This document shows, in pieces, positions 17,977-26,706 of a DNA stretch of 64,000 nucleotides (position 1 is its first letter; the number at the start of each line of letters is the position of its first letter). Source of the DNA: Curtobacterium sp. MCBA15_012 (GTDB taxonomy: Bacteria > Actinomycetota > Actinomycetes > Actinomycetales > Microbacteriaceae); NCBI RefSeq assembly GCF_001864935.2, contig NZ_CP126267.1, positions 3,472,001 to 3,536,000 of the forward strand, given 5' to 3'. The notes under the pieces are model-generated. The model saw only the letters and a list, made by a program, of their open reading frames with translations. It was not told where the DNA came from and made no database searches. The translations under genes were made by a program, and so were the position numbers.

Positions 17977-19044
17977 GTGCTCCACGTGCTCCGGTCCCGC
18001 GCTGCCCGCCCACCACTCGTCGCCGGCGTCGTCGCCCTCGCGCTCCTCGCGCTCACCGGCTGCGGTGCCTCCGAGGCGGTCCCGCAGGCGACCGGCACCG
18101 CGACGGCCGGCGAGGGCACCACGTCCTACCCGCTCACGATCGAGGACTGCGGCCGGCGGGTCACCGTCGAGTCCGCCCCGCAGCGCATCGTGTCGCTCGA
18201 CCAGAACTCCACCGAGATCCTGCTGTCCCTCGGCCTCGCGGACCGGATGGTGGGCACCGCCTCGTGGACCGACCCGGTCCTGCCGAGCCTGGCCGCCGCG
18301 AACGAGCGGGTCCCCCGGCTGTCCGACAACGCCCCCACCTACGAGGTGCTGCTCGACGCACGGCCCGACTTCGTGACCGCGTCGTTCGGCCGCCACTACG
18401 GGCAGGGCGGTGTCGCGAGCCGTGCGCGCCTCGCCGAGACCGGCATCGGCTCGTACCTGTCCCCGACCGACTGCGAGGGCGACGTCAGCATCAACGGCGG
18501 CGGCAAGCGCACACAGGCCCTCACCACCGCGCAGCTCTACCGCGAGATCCACGACCTCGCCGAGGTGTTCGACGTGCAGCGCCGCGGCGACGCCCTGGTG
18601 GCCGAGCTGCGCGCCCGCGCCGAGGCCGCCACCGCGCGCACCGACCTCGACGGCCAGCGGGCGTTCTTCTGGTTCGCCGACACGAAGACGCCCTACGTCG
18701 CGGGCGGTCTCGGGTCGGGGCAGCTCCTGGCCGACGAGACCGGACTCGACAACGTGTTCCGGTCGTCGCGCGACGACTGGCCCGCGGTCGGGTGGGAGCA
18801 GGTGGTCGCCGCCGACCCGCAGGTGATCGTGCTCGGAGACCTCCAGCGCGACCGGTTCCCCGGCGACCGGCTCGACGACAAGATCGCCTTCCTCGAGCAC
18901 GACCCGCTGACGAAGGACCTCGACGCGGTCCGGAACCACCGGTTCGTCGCGCTGCACGGCGCCGAGCTCAACCCGTCCATCCGGTTCGTCGACGGCCTCG
19001 AGAAGATCGCGCGCTGGTCCGCCGAGCACGGGGACGACCGGTGA
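17977..19044 (+). CDS. Iron-siderophore ABC transporter substrate-binding lipoprotein
   Basis: The 355-residue FecB-like lipoprotein has a signal peptide with lipobox LTGC (about residues 26-29). It contains the periplasmic-binding core, PQRIVSLDQNSTEILLSLGL, and a C-terminal lobe with RNHRFVALHGAELNPSIRF. It binds ferric siderophores (or a related metallophore) and hands them to the permease encoded next. The transcript is probably leaderless or nearly so, since the iron box lies right at the start codon. Its stop overlaps the permease start (GTGA). GTG at 17986 is an alternative start. Confidence 0.9.
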   Translation: MLHVLRSRAARPPLVAGVVALALLALTGCGASEAVPQATGTATAGEGTTSYPLTIEDCGRRVTVESAPQRIVSLDQNSTEILLSLGLADRMVGTASWTDPVLPSLAAANERVPRLSDNAPTYEVLLDARPDFVTASFGRHYGQGGVASRARLAETGIGSYLSPTDCEGDVSINGGGKRTQALTTAQLYREIHDLAEVFDVQRRGDALVAELRARAEAATARTDLDGQRAFFWFADTKTPYVAGGLGSGQLLADETGLDNVFRSSRDDWPAVGWEQVVAADPQVIVLGDLQRDRFPGDRLDDKIAFLEHDPLTKDLDAVRNHRFVALHGAELNPSIRFVDGLEKIARWSAEHGDDR

Positions 19045-20105
19045 GCACGGCGCTCCGACGCGGTGTCGGGTGGCGGCCGTCGCCCCTGGCCCGCTCGCTG
19101 GTCGTGACGGGCGCGGTGCTGGTCGGCGTCGTCGCGGTCGCGCTGTCCGTCGGCGCCGCGGCGACGCTCGGGCCGGCCGACGTGTCGCTCGTCAACGTGC
19201 GCGACGTGCTGCTCAACCACCTCGGGTCCGCGCAGATCCCGGTCACCGTGACCGACGACGCGATCGTCTGGCAGGAGCGACTGCCCCGGGCACTCGTCGC
19301 GGCCGCCAGCGGAGCCGGGCTCGGTCTGTGCGGTGTCGTCCTGCAGGCACTGCTCCGGAACCCGCTCGCGGACCCGTTCGTCCTCGGCGTCTCGTCCGGG
19401 GCGTCGACCGGTGCGGTGCTGATCGGCGTCCTCGGGGTCGGTGGCGGGGCGCTCGGGCTGTCGTCGGGCGCCTTCGTCGGGGCGCTGCTCGCGTTCGGAC
19501 TCGTCCTGCTGCTCGCGCGGTACACCTCGAACGGCTCGCAGGGCATCGTCCTCGCCGGGGTCGCCGGGACGCACCTGTTCTCGGCGGTGACCTCGTTCGT
19601 GGTGTTCGCCTTCGCGGACGCCGACGCCACCCGGGGCGTGATGTTCTGGCTGCTCGGCTCGCTCGAGGGCATGCGGTGGCCGCAGGTCTGGCTCGCGGTC
19701 GGCACGGTCACGGTGGGCGCCGTCGTCACCCTCGTCGCGGCGCGCAGCCTCGACGCGTTCGCGTTCGGCGACGACGTCGCGGCCTCGCTCGGCGTGCACG
19801 TGCAGCGCACCCGCGTGCTGCTGCTCGTCGCGACCGCCCTGCTCACCGCGGTCCTGGTCAGCATCGCCGGGGCGATCGGCTTCGTCGGGCTCGTCCTGCC
19901 GCACGCCGCCCGCCTGCTCGTCGGGGAACGGCACCGACGCGTGGTCCCCGTCACGATCCTGCTCGGCGCGCTCTTCATGACCTGGGTCGACACCGTGTCC
20001 CGCGTGGCGTTCCAGCCGACCGCGCTGCCGGTCGGGGTCGGCACCGCGCTCGTGGGCGTCCCGGCCTTCGTCGCCCTGCTCGTGCACCGGCGGTCGCGCT
20101 CGTGA
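19041..20105 (+). CDS. Iron-siderophore ABC transporter permease (FecCD family)
   Basis: The 354-residue permease has about ten membrane helices and the FecCD segments RLPRALVAAASGAGLGLCGVVLQALLRNPLADPFVLGVSSGAS and GAIGFVGLVLPHAARLLVGERHRRV. It forms the transmembrane channel, probably as a homodimer, since only one permease gene is present. Start GTG overlaps the upstream stop, and its stop overlaps the ATPase start, so the three genes form one coupled operon. Confidence 0.92.
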   Translation: MSTALRRGVGWRPSPLARSLVVTGAVLVGVVAVALSVGAAATLGPADVSLVNVRDVLLNHLGSAQIPVTVTDDAIVWQERLPRALVAAASGAGLGLCGVVLQALLRNPLADPFVLGVSSGASTGAVLIGVLGVGGGALGLSSGAFVGALLAFGLVLLLARYTSNGSQGIVLAGVAGTHLFSAVTSFVVFAFADADATRGVMFWLLGSLEGMRWPQVWLAVGTVTVGAVVTLVAARSLDAFAFGDDVAASLGVHVQRTRVLLLVATALLTAVLVSIAGAIGFVGLVLPHAARLLVGERHRRVVPVTILLGALFMTWVDTVSRVAFQPTALPVGVGTALVGVPAFVALLVHRRSRS

Positions 20106-20866
20106 CCGTCACCGCGCGCGAGGTCGTCTGGAGCCGCGGCGGCCGCATCGTCGTCGACGGCGTCTCCCTGCACCCCGAGCCGGGCACGACGGTCGGGCTG
20201 CTCGGCCCGAACGGCTCCGGCAAGTCCTCGCTCATCCGCCTGCTCCAGGGGGCCGCTCGACCCGACGCCGGGCAGGTCGAGCTCGACGGTGCACCGGTCA
20301 CCGGTCGCTCCCGCCGCGACGTCGCCCGGCGCATCGCCACCGTCACGCAGCACGCCGAGACCGACGCCGCGCTCACGGTCCGCGACGTCGTCGAGCTCGG
20401 GCGCATCCCGCACCGGACGGTCCTCGGCGGGGACCGCGCACGGGACGCCACCGCGGTGGACGCCGCCCTCCGTCAGGTCGGGTTGGCCGACCGCGCCGAC
20501 GCGTCGTGGCACCGGCTGTCCGGCGGGGAACGCCAGCGCGCCCAGATCGCCCGGGCGCTCGCGCAGGAGCCGACCGAGCTGCTCATGGACGAGCCGACGA
20601 ACCACCTGGACGTCCGGCACCAACTCGACCTGCTGCGGTTGGTCGCCGACCTGCCGGTGACGACCGTGGTGGCCCTGCACGACCTCAACCTCGCCGCCGC
20701 GCACTGCGACGCGGTCGTGGTGCTCGCGGCCGGTCGCGCGGTCGCTGCCGGCACCCCTGAGGACGTGCTCACCGAGGAGCTCGTCGCCGAGGTCTACGGC
20801 GTGCGCGCGATCCGGGTGCGGCGGCCCGACACCGGTCGACTGGCGCTCCTGTTCGACACGCTCTGA
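20102..20866 (+). CDS. Iron-siderophore ABC transporter ATP-binding protein
   Basis: The 254-residue FepC-like ATPase has Walker A GPNGSGKSS, signature LSGGERQRAQIARAL, Walker B LLMDEPTNHLD and the H-loop LHD. It powers the siderophore importer made with the two preceding genes. Start GTG is embedded in the permease stop (GTGA). It is the last gene of the operon; a convergent small gene follows. Confidence 0.94.
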   Translation: MTVTAREVVWSRGGRIVVDGVSLHPEPGTTVGLLGPNGSGKSSLIRLLQGAARPDAGQVELDGAPVTGRSRRDVARRIATVTQHAETDAALTVRDVVELGRIPHRTVLGGDRARDATAVDAALRQVGLADRADASWHRLSGGERQRAQIARALAQEPTELLMDEPTNHLDVRHQLDLLRLVADLPVTTVVALHDLNLAAAHCDAVVVLAAGRAVAAGTPEDVLTEELVAEVYGVRAIRVRRPDTGRLALLFDTL

Positions 20867-20900
20867 CCGACGGGCGCCGGCGGGCACCGACTGGCCGGGG

Positions 20901-21149
20901 TCAGTGCCGGTGCGTCGTGTCCTGCTGCTCGTCGGTCCGCGGGTCGCTCGCGGTCGCGTCGCCCGGGCGGACCGCCGCGGTGTCGGCGACGTCGATCCGC
21001 ACGGTGCCGCCCTGCCCCTCGGAGACCTCGACGCGGGGGTCGGCGTCGTGCGCGTCCGAGCCGGACATGCGCCGCAGGGTGTCCTGCCGTCGCTCGTCGA
21101 AGGTCATGTCGACACCGTCGTCGAGGTGGTCGCGGTCGGGCTCGCTCAT
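20901..21149 (-). CDS. Small acidic hypothetical protein
   Basis: An 82-residue hydrophilic, acidic protein (MSEPDRDHLDDGVDMTFDER ... VEVSEGQGGTVRIDV). I recognise no named domain, although the core DDGVDMTFDERRQDTLRRM looks conserved-protein-like. TAGCGT lies 7 nt upstream of the ATG with no Shine-Dalgarno, so it is probably a leaderless gene. It converges on the iron operon and is divergent from the next short ORF. Confidence 0.7.
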   Translation of the reverse strand: MSEPDRDHLDDGVDMTFDERRQDTLRRMSGSDAHDADPRVEVSEGQGGTVRIDVADTAAVRPGDATASDPRTDEQQDTTHRH

Positions 21150-21250
21150 GGGCCGGACGCTACCCGCGGGCGTCCGGGAGCGTCCGCGGCGACGGGTGAG
21201 CGGGCCTCGCCGATTCGGTGCGCGAAGTGGACATCCCGCATGATGGGCGG

Positions 21251-21472
21251 ATGGAAACCGAACTCACACGTCCCGCACGCTGGCGTCCGGTCACCACCGA
21301 CGACGTCCCGATGCACGCCGTGGTGCGGTTCCACGACCGCGGGCTGCTCGTCGAGGGCACGGCCGTCGACGTCCTCGACGGCAACGGCCGACCGCTCCTG
21401 GTGGTCCGGGCCGAGGACGGTCAGCACCACGTCGCGCCGGAGTCCTGCTCGCTGGAGATGCAGGAGGGCTGA
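21251..21472 (+). CDS. Small hypothetical protein
   Basis: A 73-residue protein (METELTRPARWRPVTTDDVP ... VVRAEDGQHHVAPESCSLEMQ). It resembles a small beta-rich domain with no cysteine-based motif, and I cannot assign a function. ATG at 21251 is preferred, with CATGAT-GGGCGG immediately upstream in the leaderless-like spacing. An upstream in-frame ATG at 21218 is possible. Confidence 0.6.
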   Translation: METELTRPARWRPVTTDDVPMHAVVRFHDRGLLVEGTAVDVLDGNGRPLLVVRAEDGQHHVAPESCSLEMQEG

Positions 21473-21487
21473 CCCGCCGTCCGCTCG

Positions 21488-22939
21488 TCAGCAGAGCGGG
21501 ACGTTCACCGCCAGACCGCCCATCGCGGTCTCCTTGTACTTCGTCGACATGTCGGCGCCGGTCTGCCGCATCGTCTCGACGACCTGGTCGAGCGACACGT
21601 GGTGGACGCCGTCGCCGCGCAGGGCCATCCGCGCCGCGTTGATCGCCTTGTTCGCCGCGATCGCGTTCCGCTCGATGCACGGGATCTGCACGAGGCCGCC
21701 GATCGGGTCGCAGGTCAGCCCGAGGTTGTGCTCCATCGCGATCTCGGCGGCGTTCTCGACCTGCTCGGGGGTGCCACCGAGGACCTCGGCGAGCCCGGCC
21801 GCGGCCATCGACGCCGCGGAGCCGACCTCGCCCTGGCAGCCGACCTCGGCCCCGGAGATCGAGGCGCGCTCCTTGTAGATCGACCCGACGGCACCGGCGG
21901 TGAGCAGGAACCGCACCACGGCGTCGTCCCGCTCGTCCGGGGCGACCTCGGACGCGTAGGTCAGGGCGTAGGACAGCACCGCGGGGATGATCCCGGCGGC
22001 ACCGTTCGTCGGCGCGGTGACGACCCGGCCGCCCGAGGCGTTCTCCTCGTTCACGGCCATCGCCGTCAGGTTCACCCACTCCATCGCGAACAGCGGGTCG
22101 TGGTGCGGGTCGTCCCGGAGCAGCTGCTCGTACCAGTTCGCCGCCCGGCGCCGGACCTCGAGCCCGCCGGGCAGGGTGCCGGTGCGCCGGATGCTGCGCT
22201 CGACGCTCTCGCGCATCACGTCGTGCACGTGCAGCAGGCCGGCGCGGACCTCGTCGGCGGTGCGCGTGACGGTCTCGTTCGCCAGGGCCACCCCGCTCAC
22301 CGGCAGGCCGGACGCGGCACACGCGGCGAGCAGCTCGGCGCCGCTCGAGAACGGGTACGGGACGGCGTCGTCCACCGGGATCGCGGCCTCCGCGACGGCA
22401 GCCGAGGACGCCGGTGCCGCGGACGCCGGCACCGCTGCTGCGGCGGACGCGCGGTCGTGCGCGGCGTCGGTGGCCGCGGCGTCGCCGTCGCTCGTCACGA
22501 ACCCGCCGCCGATCGAGTAGTACGTCTCCTCGTCCAGCACGGTCCCGGCGGCGTCGCGCGCGACGAGGCGCATCGCGTTCGGGTGCCGCGGCAGCATGGT
22601 CAGCGGGTGGAGGACGATGTCGGCCTGCCGCAACGGCACGACCGTGCCACCGGCCAGCCGGAGCTGCCCCGTCCGCTCGGTCTCGGCGAGCGCCGCGGCC
22701 ATCTCGTCCGGGTCGACCGTCTCCGGGTCGGACCCCGTCAGCCCCGCGAGGACCGCACCGAGCGTGCCGTGCCCGTGCCCCGTCGACGCGAGGGACCCGT
22801 ACAGGTGCACGTCCACCGCGGCCACCGGCGCTCCGGCGACCCGTGCGGCGAACGACGCACCGGCACGCATCGGCCCGACGGTGTGGGAGCTCGACGGGCC
22901 GATCCCGACGCTGAACAGGTCGAACACGGAGACGGGCAT
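21488..22939 (-). CDS. sdaA: L-serine ammonia-lyase (iron-sulfur type)
   Basis: The 483-residue enzyme deaminates L-serine to pyruvate and ammonia. N-terminal beta domain: [20 protein letters not shown]. Catalytic alpha domain: [20 protein letters not shown]. Cysteines of the 4Fe-4S site lie in EVGCQGE and [17 protein letters not shown] roughly 30-residue Ala/Ser-rich insertion ([20 protein letters not shown], near residues 165-190) separates the domains and is unusual. TAGTGT lies 6 nt upstream of the ATG, a leaderless signature. Divergent from the shikimate dehydrogenase gene. Confidence 0.95.
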   Translation of the reverse strand: MPVSVFDLFSVGIGPSSSHTVGPMRAGASFAARVAGAPVAAVDVHLYGSLASTGHGHGTLGAVLAGLTGSDPETVDPDEMAAALAETERTGQLRLAGGTVVPLRQADIVLHPLTMLPRHPNAMRLVARDAAGTVLDEETYYSIGGGFVTSDGDAAATDAAHDRASAAAAVPASAAPASSAAVAEAAIPVDDAVPYPFSSGAELLAACAASGLPVSGVALANETVTRTADEVRAGLLHVHDVMRESVERSIRRTGTLPGGLEVRRRAANWYEQLLRDDPHHDPLFAMEWVNLTAMAVNEENASGGRVVTAPTNGAAGIIPAVLSYALTYASEVAPDERDDAVVRFLLTAGAVGSIYKERASISGAEVGCQGEVGSAASMAAAGLAEVLGGTPEQVENAAEIAMEHNLGLTCDPIGGLVQIPCIERNAIAANKAINAARMALRGDGVHHVSLDQVVETMRQTGADMSTKYKETAMGGLAVNVPLC

Positions 22940-23066
22940 CCCGTCACACTAACCCGTCCGGACGGGACGCCGGTCAGCGGTCGACGTGCACGCTCGACGA
23001 CGCGGATGGTGGACCGCTCCATCGGCACGGGAGCGGGGGACGCCCGGACGTGCGAGACTCTCCGGC

Positions 23067-23885
23067 ATGCCCATCCTGAACAAGGACATGCAGGTCAGCA
23101 TCTCGCTCGCCGCACGCCCGAGCAACATCGGCACCCGCTTCCACAACTTCCTGTACGACGAGCTCGGCATCAACGCCGTCTACAAGGCGTTCACGACGAC
23201 CGACCTCCCCGGCGCGGTCGCCGGCGTGCGGGCCCTCGGCATCCGCGGCTGCTCGGTGTCGATGCCCTTCAAGGAGGCGATCATCCCCCTCGTCGACGTC
23301 GTGGAGGACTCCGCCGCGGCGATCCGGTCGGTCAACACGGTCGTGAACGACGACGGCGTGCTCACCGCGTCGAACACCGACTACGAGGCCGTCGCCGCCC
23401 TGCTCGCCTCGCACGGCGTGGACACGGCGTCGCGGGTCCTGCTGCGCGGCTCCGGCGGCATGGCGAAGGCCGTCACCGCGGCGTTCCGCGGCGCCGGCTT
23501 CGACCACCTGACCGTCGTCGCGCGGAACGACCGGACCGGGCCCGCCCTGGCCGAGCAGTACGGCTACGGGTGGGTCGCCACCGAGGACGCCGCCGGCGAC
23601 GCCGACGTCCTCGTCAACGTCACGCCGCTCGGCATGGACGGCGACCAGGCCGACACCCTCGCGTTCGACCAGGAGCGCATCGACGCCGCGCACACGGTCT
23701 TCGACGTCGTCGCGTTCCCCTCCGAGACCCCGCTCGTGCGCGCCGGACGGGCCGCCGGCACGCACGTGGTCACGGGGGCGGAGGTCATCGCCCTCCAGGC
23801 CGCGCGCCAGTTCGAGCGGTACACGGGCGTCGCCCTGACCGACGACCAGGTCGCGCGCGCGAGCGCGTTCAGCCGGGAGCAGTAG
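23067..23885 (+). CDS. Shikimate 5-dehydrogenase family protein
   Basis: The 272-residue AroE-like enzyme would reduce 3-dehydroshikimate (or the related quinate pair) with NAD(P)H. Substrate-site segments are ISLAARPSNIGTRFHN, SMPFKEA with the catalytic lysine, and NTDYEA with the catalytic aspartate. The nucleotide site is VLLRGSGGMAKAV. The N-terminal shikimate-binding SxS of canonical AroE is altered, as in the actinobacterial non-canonical subgroup, so it may not be the main aromatic-pathway enzyme. GAGACT stands 7 nt before the ATG. Confidence 0.88.
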   Translation: MPILNKDMQVSISLAARPSNIGTRFHNFLYDELGINAVYKAFTTTDLPGAVAGVRALGIRGCSVSMPFKEAIIPLVDVVEDSAAAIRSVNTVVNDDGVLTASNTDYEAVAALLASHGVDTASRVLLRGSGGMAKAVTAAFRGAGFDHLTVVARNDRTGPALAEQYGYGWVATEDAAGDADVLVNVTPLGMDGDQADTLAFDQERIDAAHTVFDVVAFPSETPLVRAGRAAGTHVVTGAEVIALQAARQFERYTGVALTDDQVARASAFSREQ

Positions 23886-23898
23886 CCGGTCCGACCGG

Positions 23899-23942
23899 CG
23901 GACGGGAGGCGCGTGGCGGCGCCGCCACGGGCCTCCCGTCCG
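23899..23942. repeat. Palindrome family A, copy 3
   Basis: CGGACGGGAGGC and GCCTCCCGTCCG are the outer arms, with GTGGCGGC/GCCGCCAC extending the stem inside. It lies between two convergent genes, where a bidirectional terminator would be expected. No T-run. Confidence 0.75.
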
Positions 23943-23997
23943 CCGTGTCGGCGACCCGGCGCCGGGGGCGACGCGGCCCGCCTGGCGACCGCAGCCG

Positions 23998-24441
23998 TCA
24001 GCGGCTCTGCGCGCGACCCGTCGCGACCCAGCCGAGCCGGCGGACGCTCTCGTGGTTCCGGATCCAGATGCCCGGCTGCGCGATGAACCCGGGGACGAGC
24101 GTGCCCGGCCCCGCGACAGGGTTCTCGCGCATCGTCACCCGGCAACCGCGGGGGTGCTCGGCGACCTCGATCTCGACGCGGGCCTCCCCCACCGGCCAGC
24201 CGCGCGCCTGGATGACCATCAGACGGGGCTCGTCGTACTCGAGCACCGTCGTGGTGTCGTCGATCACGAACGGCCAGACGCCGAACGAGTGGTGGATCTT
24301 CGTGCCGACCGCCGGCCAACCGCGTTCCTCACCGCGCATCCGCGACGCACCGACCACCCACGTGGGGTAGAGCCAGCCGTCGCGGAGCACGTCGAACACG
24401 TCCTCCGGGGTGCAGCGCAGGTTGCGGACGTTCTTCGCCAT
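23998..24441 (-). CDS. SRPBCC (START-like) family protein
   Basis: A 147-residue protein (MAKNVRNLRCTPEDVFDVLR ... GWLYPTWVVGASRMRG) with the helix-grip pattern of polyketide-cyclase/START-like proteins that bind hydrophobic ligands. It follows a phytoene-desaturase-like oxidoreductase. GGAGG with a 6-nt spacer selects the ATG at 24441; an in-frame ATG at 24447 overlaps the upstream stop (ATGA). The pair is therefore coupled, and the SRPBCC protein probably presents a lipid-like substrate or product (inference). Confidence 0.82.
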   Translation of the reverse strand: MAKNVRNLRCTPEDVFDVLRDGWLYPTWVVGASRMRGEERGWPAVGTKIHHSFGVWPFVIDDTTTVLEYDEPRLMVIQARGWPVGEARVEIEVAEHPRGCRVTMRENPVAGPGTLVPGFIAQPGIWIRNHESVRRLGWVATGRAQSR

Positions 24442-24443
24442 GG

Positions 24444-25889
24444 TCATTCCTCCGGTGCGAGATCGACGTCGTCGGGGAGCCCGAACGTGTGGCGCAGGGC
24501 GCTCTTCGCGGCGTGCCAGCCCGCCATGCCGTGCACGCCGGGCCCCGGGGCGGACGCCTCGGAGCACAGGTACATGCCGCCGCCCATCCGCCACGGGTCG
24601 CTCGACAGCACCGGTCGCTTCACCAGCTGCCAGAAGCTCGCGGCACCCGCGGCGATGTCCCCGCCCTCGTAGTTCGGGTTGTACTCGGCCATCTGCACCG
24701 CGGTGCGGCTGGCCGACTGCAGGACGGTGTCGCGGAAGCCCGGCGCGAAGCGCTCGATCTGCCGCACGACCGCCTCGGTCGGGTCGACGTCCGAGCCAGC
24801 GGGCACGTGCGCGTACGCCCAGAAGACGTGCTTGCCGCGCGGGGCCCGGCTCCGGTCGACCACGGTCGGCTCCGACCCGAGCACGTACGGTCGCTCCGCG
24901 TGCCGACCGTGCGCGACGGCGTGCTCGGCCTCGGCAATCTCGGCGCGCGTGCCGCCGATGTGCACCGTGCCGGCCTTCCGGAGCGCCTCGTTCGTCCACG
25001 GCACCGGGTCGGACAGCGCGAAGTCGACCTTCGCCGCCGCGTTGCCGAACCGGAAACGGCGGAGGGCACCGCGCTTCGGCGTCGGGATCTGCTTCCCGGC
25101 GATCCCGAGCATGCCGGGGACGCTCGTGTCGAAGAGGACCGCCTTGGCGGGGGTGAGGTCGGCGAGCGACCGGACCTCGCGGCCGGTCTCGATCGTGCCG
25201 CCGTGCGCGACGAGGTCCGCGGCGAGCGCGTCGACGATCGCCTGGCTGCCGCCGATCGGCACCGGCCACCCCCGGGCGTGCGCGTACGAGCCGAGCGACA
25301 GGGCCGCGGCGGCGGTGGACAGGGACGGCAGGTGCTGGATCGAGTGCGCCGCGACACCGGAGACCATCGCGGGGGCGACCTGCTCGCGGAACCGCACGTT
25401 CCAGGCCGCGGAGCCCTGCTCGAGCGCGCGCAGGCCGAAGCGCAGCACGGTCAGCGGGTGTCGCGGCACGTGCAGCAGGGCGTCGGTGGCGAAGTCGGCC
25501 ACCTGGTCGGCGCTGCGGGCGAGCGGCGCCATGAGGTTCCGGAAGGCCGGGCCGTCCACGCCGAGCTCCGCCGCGGTCCGCTCGACGTCCTGGTACGCGA
25601 TGCCGGCGTCGCCGCGGTCGAGCGGGTGGCCGTACTGCACCTCGGGGAGGCGGAGCTCGATCCGGTCCTCCAGGCGGAACAGCCGGAAGAACTCCGACTG
25701 CAGCGCCATCGGGTGCACCGCGGAGCAGACGTCGTGGTGGAACCCGGGCAGCGTGAGCTCGGCGGTGCGCGCTCCCCCGCCGATCGTGTCGTTCCGCTCG
25801 ACGACCTCGACCGACAAGCCCGCGCGGGCGAGTGTCACCGCCGCCGCGAGTCCGTTCGGTCCGGCTCCGACGACCACCGCATCAACCAT
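24444..25889 (-). CDS. Phytoene-desaturase-like FAD-dependent oxidoreductase
   Basis: The 481-residue flavoprotein begins with the dinucleotide-binding motif VVVGAGPNGLAAAVTLARAG and ERNDTIGGGARTAELTLPGF. It ends with MGGGMYLCSEASAPGPGVHGMAGWHAAKSAL, the pattern of the COG1233 CrtI-like/NAD(P)-FAD family. These desaturate or isomerise hydrophobic substrates, but the real substrate here is not evident because no other carotenoid genes are adjacent. TAGGCT lies 7 nt upstream of the ATG, so it is leaderless. It is coupled to the downstream SRPBCC gene. Confidence 0.87.
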   Translation of the reverse strand: MVDAVVVGAGPNGLAAAVTLARAGLSVEVVERNDTIGGGARTAELTLPGFHHDVCSAVHPMALQSEFFRLFRLEDRIELRLPEVQYGHPLDRGDAGIAYQDVERTAAELGVDGPAFRNLMAPLARSADQVADFATDALLHVPRHPLTVLRFGLRALEQGSAAWNVRFREQVAPAMVSGVAAHSIQHLPSLSTAAAALSLGSYAHARGWPVPIGGSQAIVDALAADLVAHGGTIETGREVRSLADLTPAKAVLFDTSVPGMLGIAGKQIPTPKRGALRRFRFGNAAAKVDFALSDPVPWTNEALRKAGTVHIGGTRAEIAEAEHAVAHGRHAERPYVLGSEPTVVDRSRAPRGKHVFWAYAHVPAGSDVDPTEAVVRQIERFAPGFRDTVLQSASRTAVQMAEYNPNYEGGDIAAGAASFWQLVKRPVLSSDPWRMGGGMYLCSEASAPGPGVHGMAGWHAAKSALRHTFGLPDDVDLAPEE

Positions 25890-25925
25890 GGGTACGAGCC
25901 TAGGGACCGGCTGTTCGGTGGACGG

Positions 25926-26612
25926 TCAGGGCCGCGCCGCGTCCGCGTCCGCCGGGTCCGTGCCGTCCTCGGGCCCGTCGCCCTCGTCCGGCTCGTCGGC
26001 GTCCGCCGCCACGGTCTCGGGCGTCCCCGATCCGACCGGGTGCGCCGCGAGCAGCTCGGCGAAGTCCTCGTCGAGCATCTGCTGCAGGCGCTCGTCGCGG
26101 CCGACCTCGTAGTCCTCGGTCGGCCGCTGCGCCCAGCCGAGCCGTCCGACGACCGTCGTGCCGATGTCGTCCCACGCACGCGCCCGGGCCTGCAGGACGA
26201 TGCCGTCGACGAACCCCTGGTCCTCGCGGCGGCGGTCGAGCATGGTGGCGAGCTGCTCGTACGTGGCCTCGCGCGTGCGGAGCTTGAGGTCGTCCCCGCG
26301 GCGGTAGTCGTGCTGGTGCCGGGAGCGCCCGGTCTGCTTGCTCGACCGCGACCGGATCTCGCGCATCCGGGCGGCGTCACCGCGCTGTTCCTCGGCGAGC
26401 CGGTGCAGTTCCTCACGCACGGACTCGGCGACGACCGCGTGGTCGAAGTACCCCTGGTCGCGCAGCGAGTTCGTGATGACGCGGTTCGCGACGGCCACGA
26501 CGACCGCGGCCTTGGCGATGAGGAACCCCTCGTCGACCGCGCGCTTCAGCTCGACCTGGCTGACGGGGCGGTCGCGCACGTCGTGCTTGCTGCGTCGTCC
26601 GAACAGGGCCAT
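25926..26612 (-). CDS. Conserved actinobacterial hypothetical protein
   Basis: A 228-residue soluble protein (MALFGRRSKHDVRDRPVSQV ... AVDEGFLIAKAAVVVAVANRVITNSL). An N-terminal helical segment and a charged, coiled-coil-prone middle are followed by an acidic, Asp/Glu/Pro-rich tail. It resembles a family I know from Microbacteriaceae without function. TATCGT lies 6 nt upstream of the ATG (leaderless). It is divergent from a TetR gene across a 94-bp gap holding a perfect dyad. Confidence 0.75.
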   Translation of the reverse strand: MALFGRRSKHDVRDRPVSQVELKRAVDEGFLIAKAAVVVAVANRVITNSLRDQGYFDHAVVAESVREELHRLAEEQRGDAARMREIRSRSSKQTGRSRHQHDYRRGDDLKLRTREATYEQLATMLDRRREDQGFVDGIVLQARARAWDDIGTTVVGRLGWAQRPTEDYEVGRDERLQQMLDEDFAELLAAHPVGSGTPETVAADADEPDEGDGPEDGTDPADADAARP

Positions 26613-26632
26613 GCTCCGACGATACCGGCGAC

Positions 26633-26655
26633 CACCCCCGGTCCGTCCGGGGGTG
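26633..26655. promoter_or_regulatory. Dyad between divergent hypothetical and TetR genes
   Basis: CACCCCCGG and CCGGGGGTG form perfect 9-bp arms separated by TCCGT. The site lies between the two divergent starts (26612 and 26707) and is a candidate operator for the adjacent TetR regulator. Confidence 0.5.
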
Positions 26656-26706
26656 CGCGGGCGGGCGTGCCCCGGGGTCACCGGCGGGACGGTTACAGTA
26701 CGACCC

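Noticed and set aside
21599..24370. A 923-codon plus-strand frame across the serine dehydratase and shikimate dehydrogenase genes
   Set aside because: Composition is Arg/Gly/His-rich and antisense or out of frame to two well supported genes.
24444..25889. A carotenoid biosynthesis cluster around the phytoene-desaturase-like gene
   Set aside because: No phytoene synthase, GGPP synthase or cyclase gene lies nearby, so only the broad family name is supportable.
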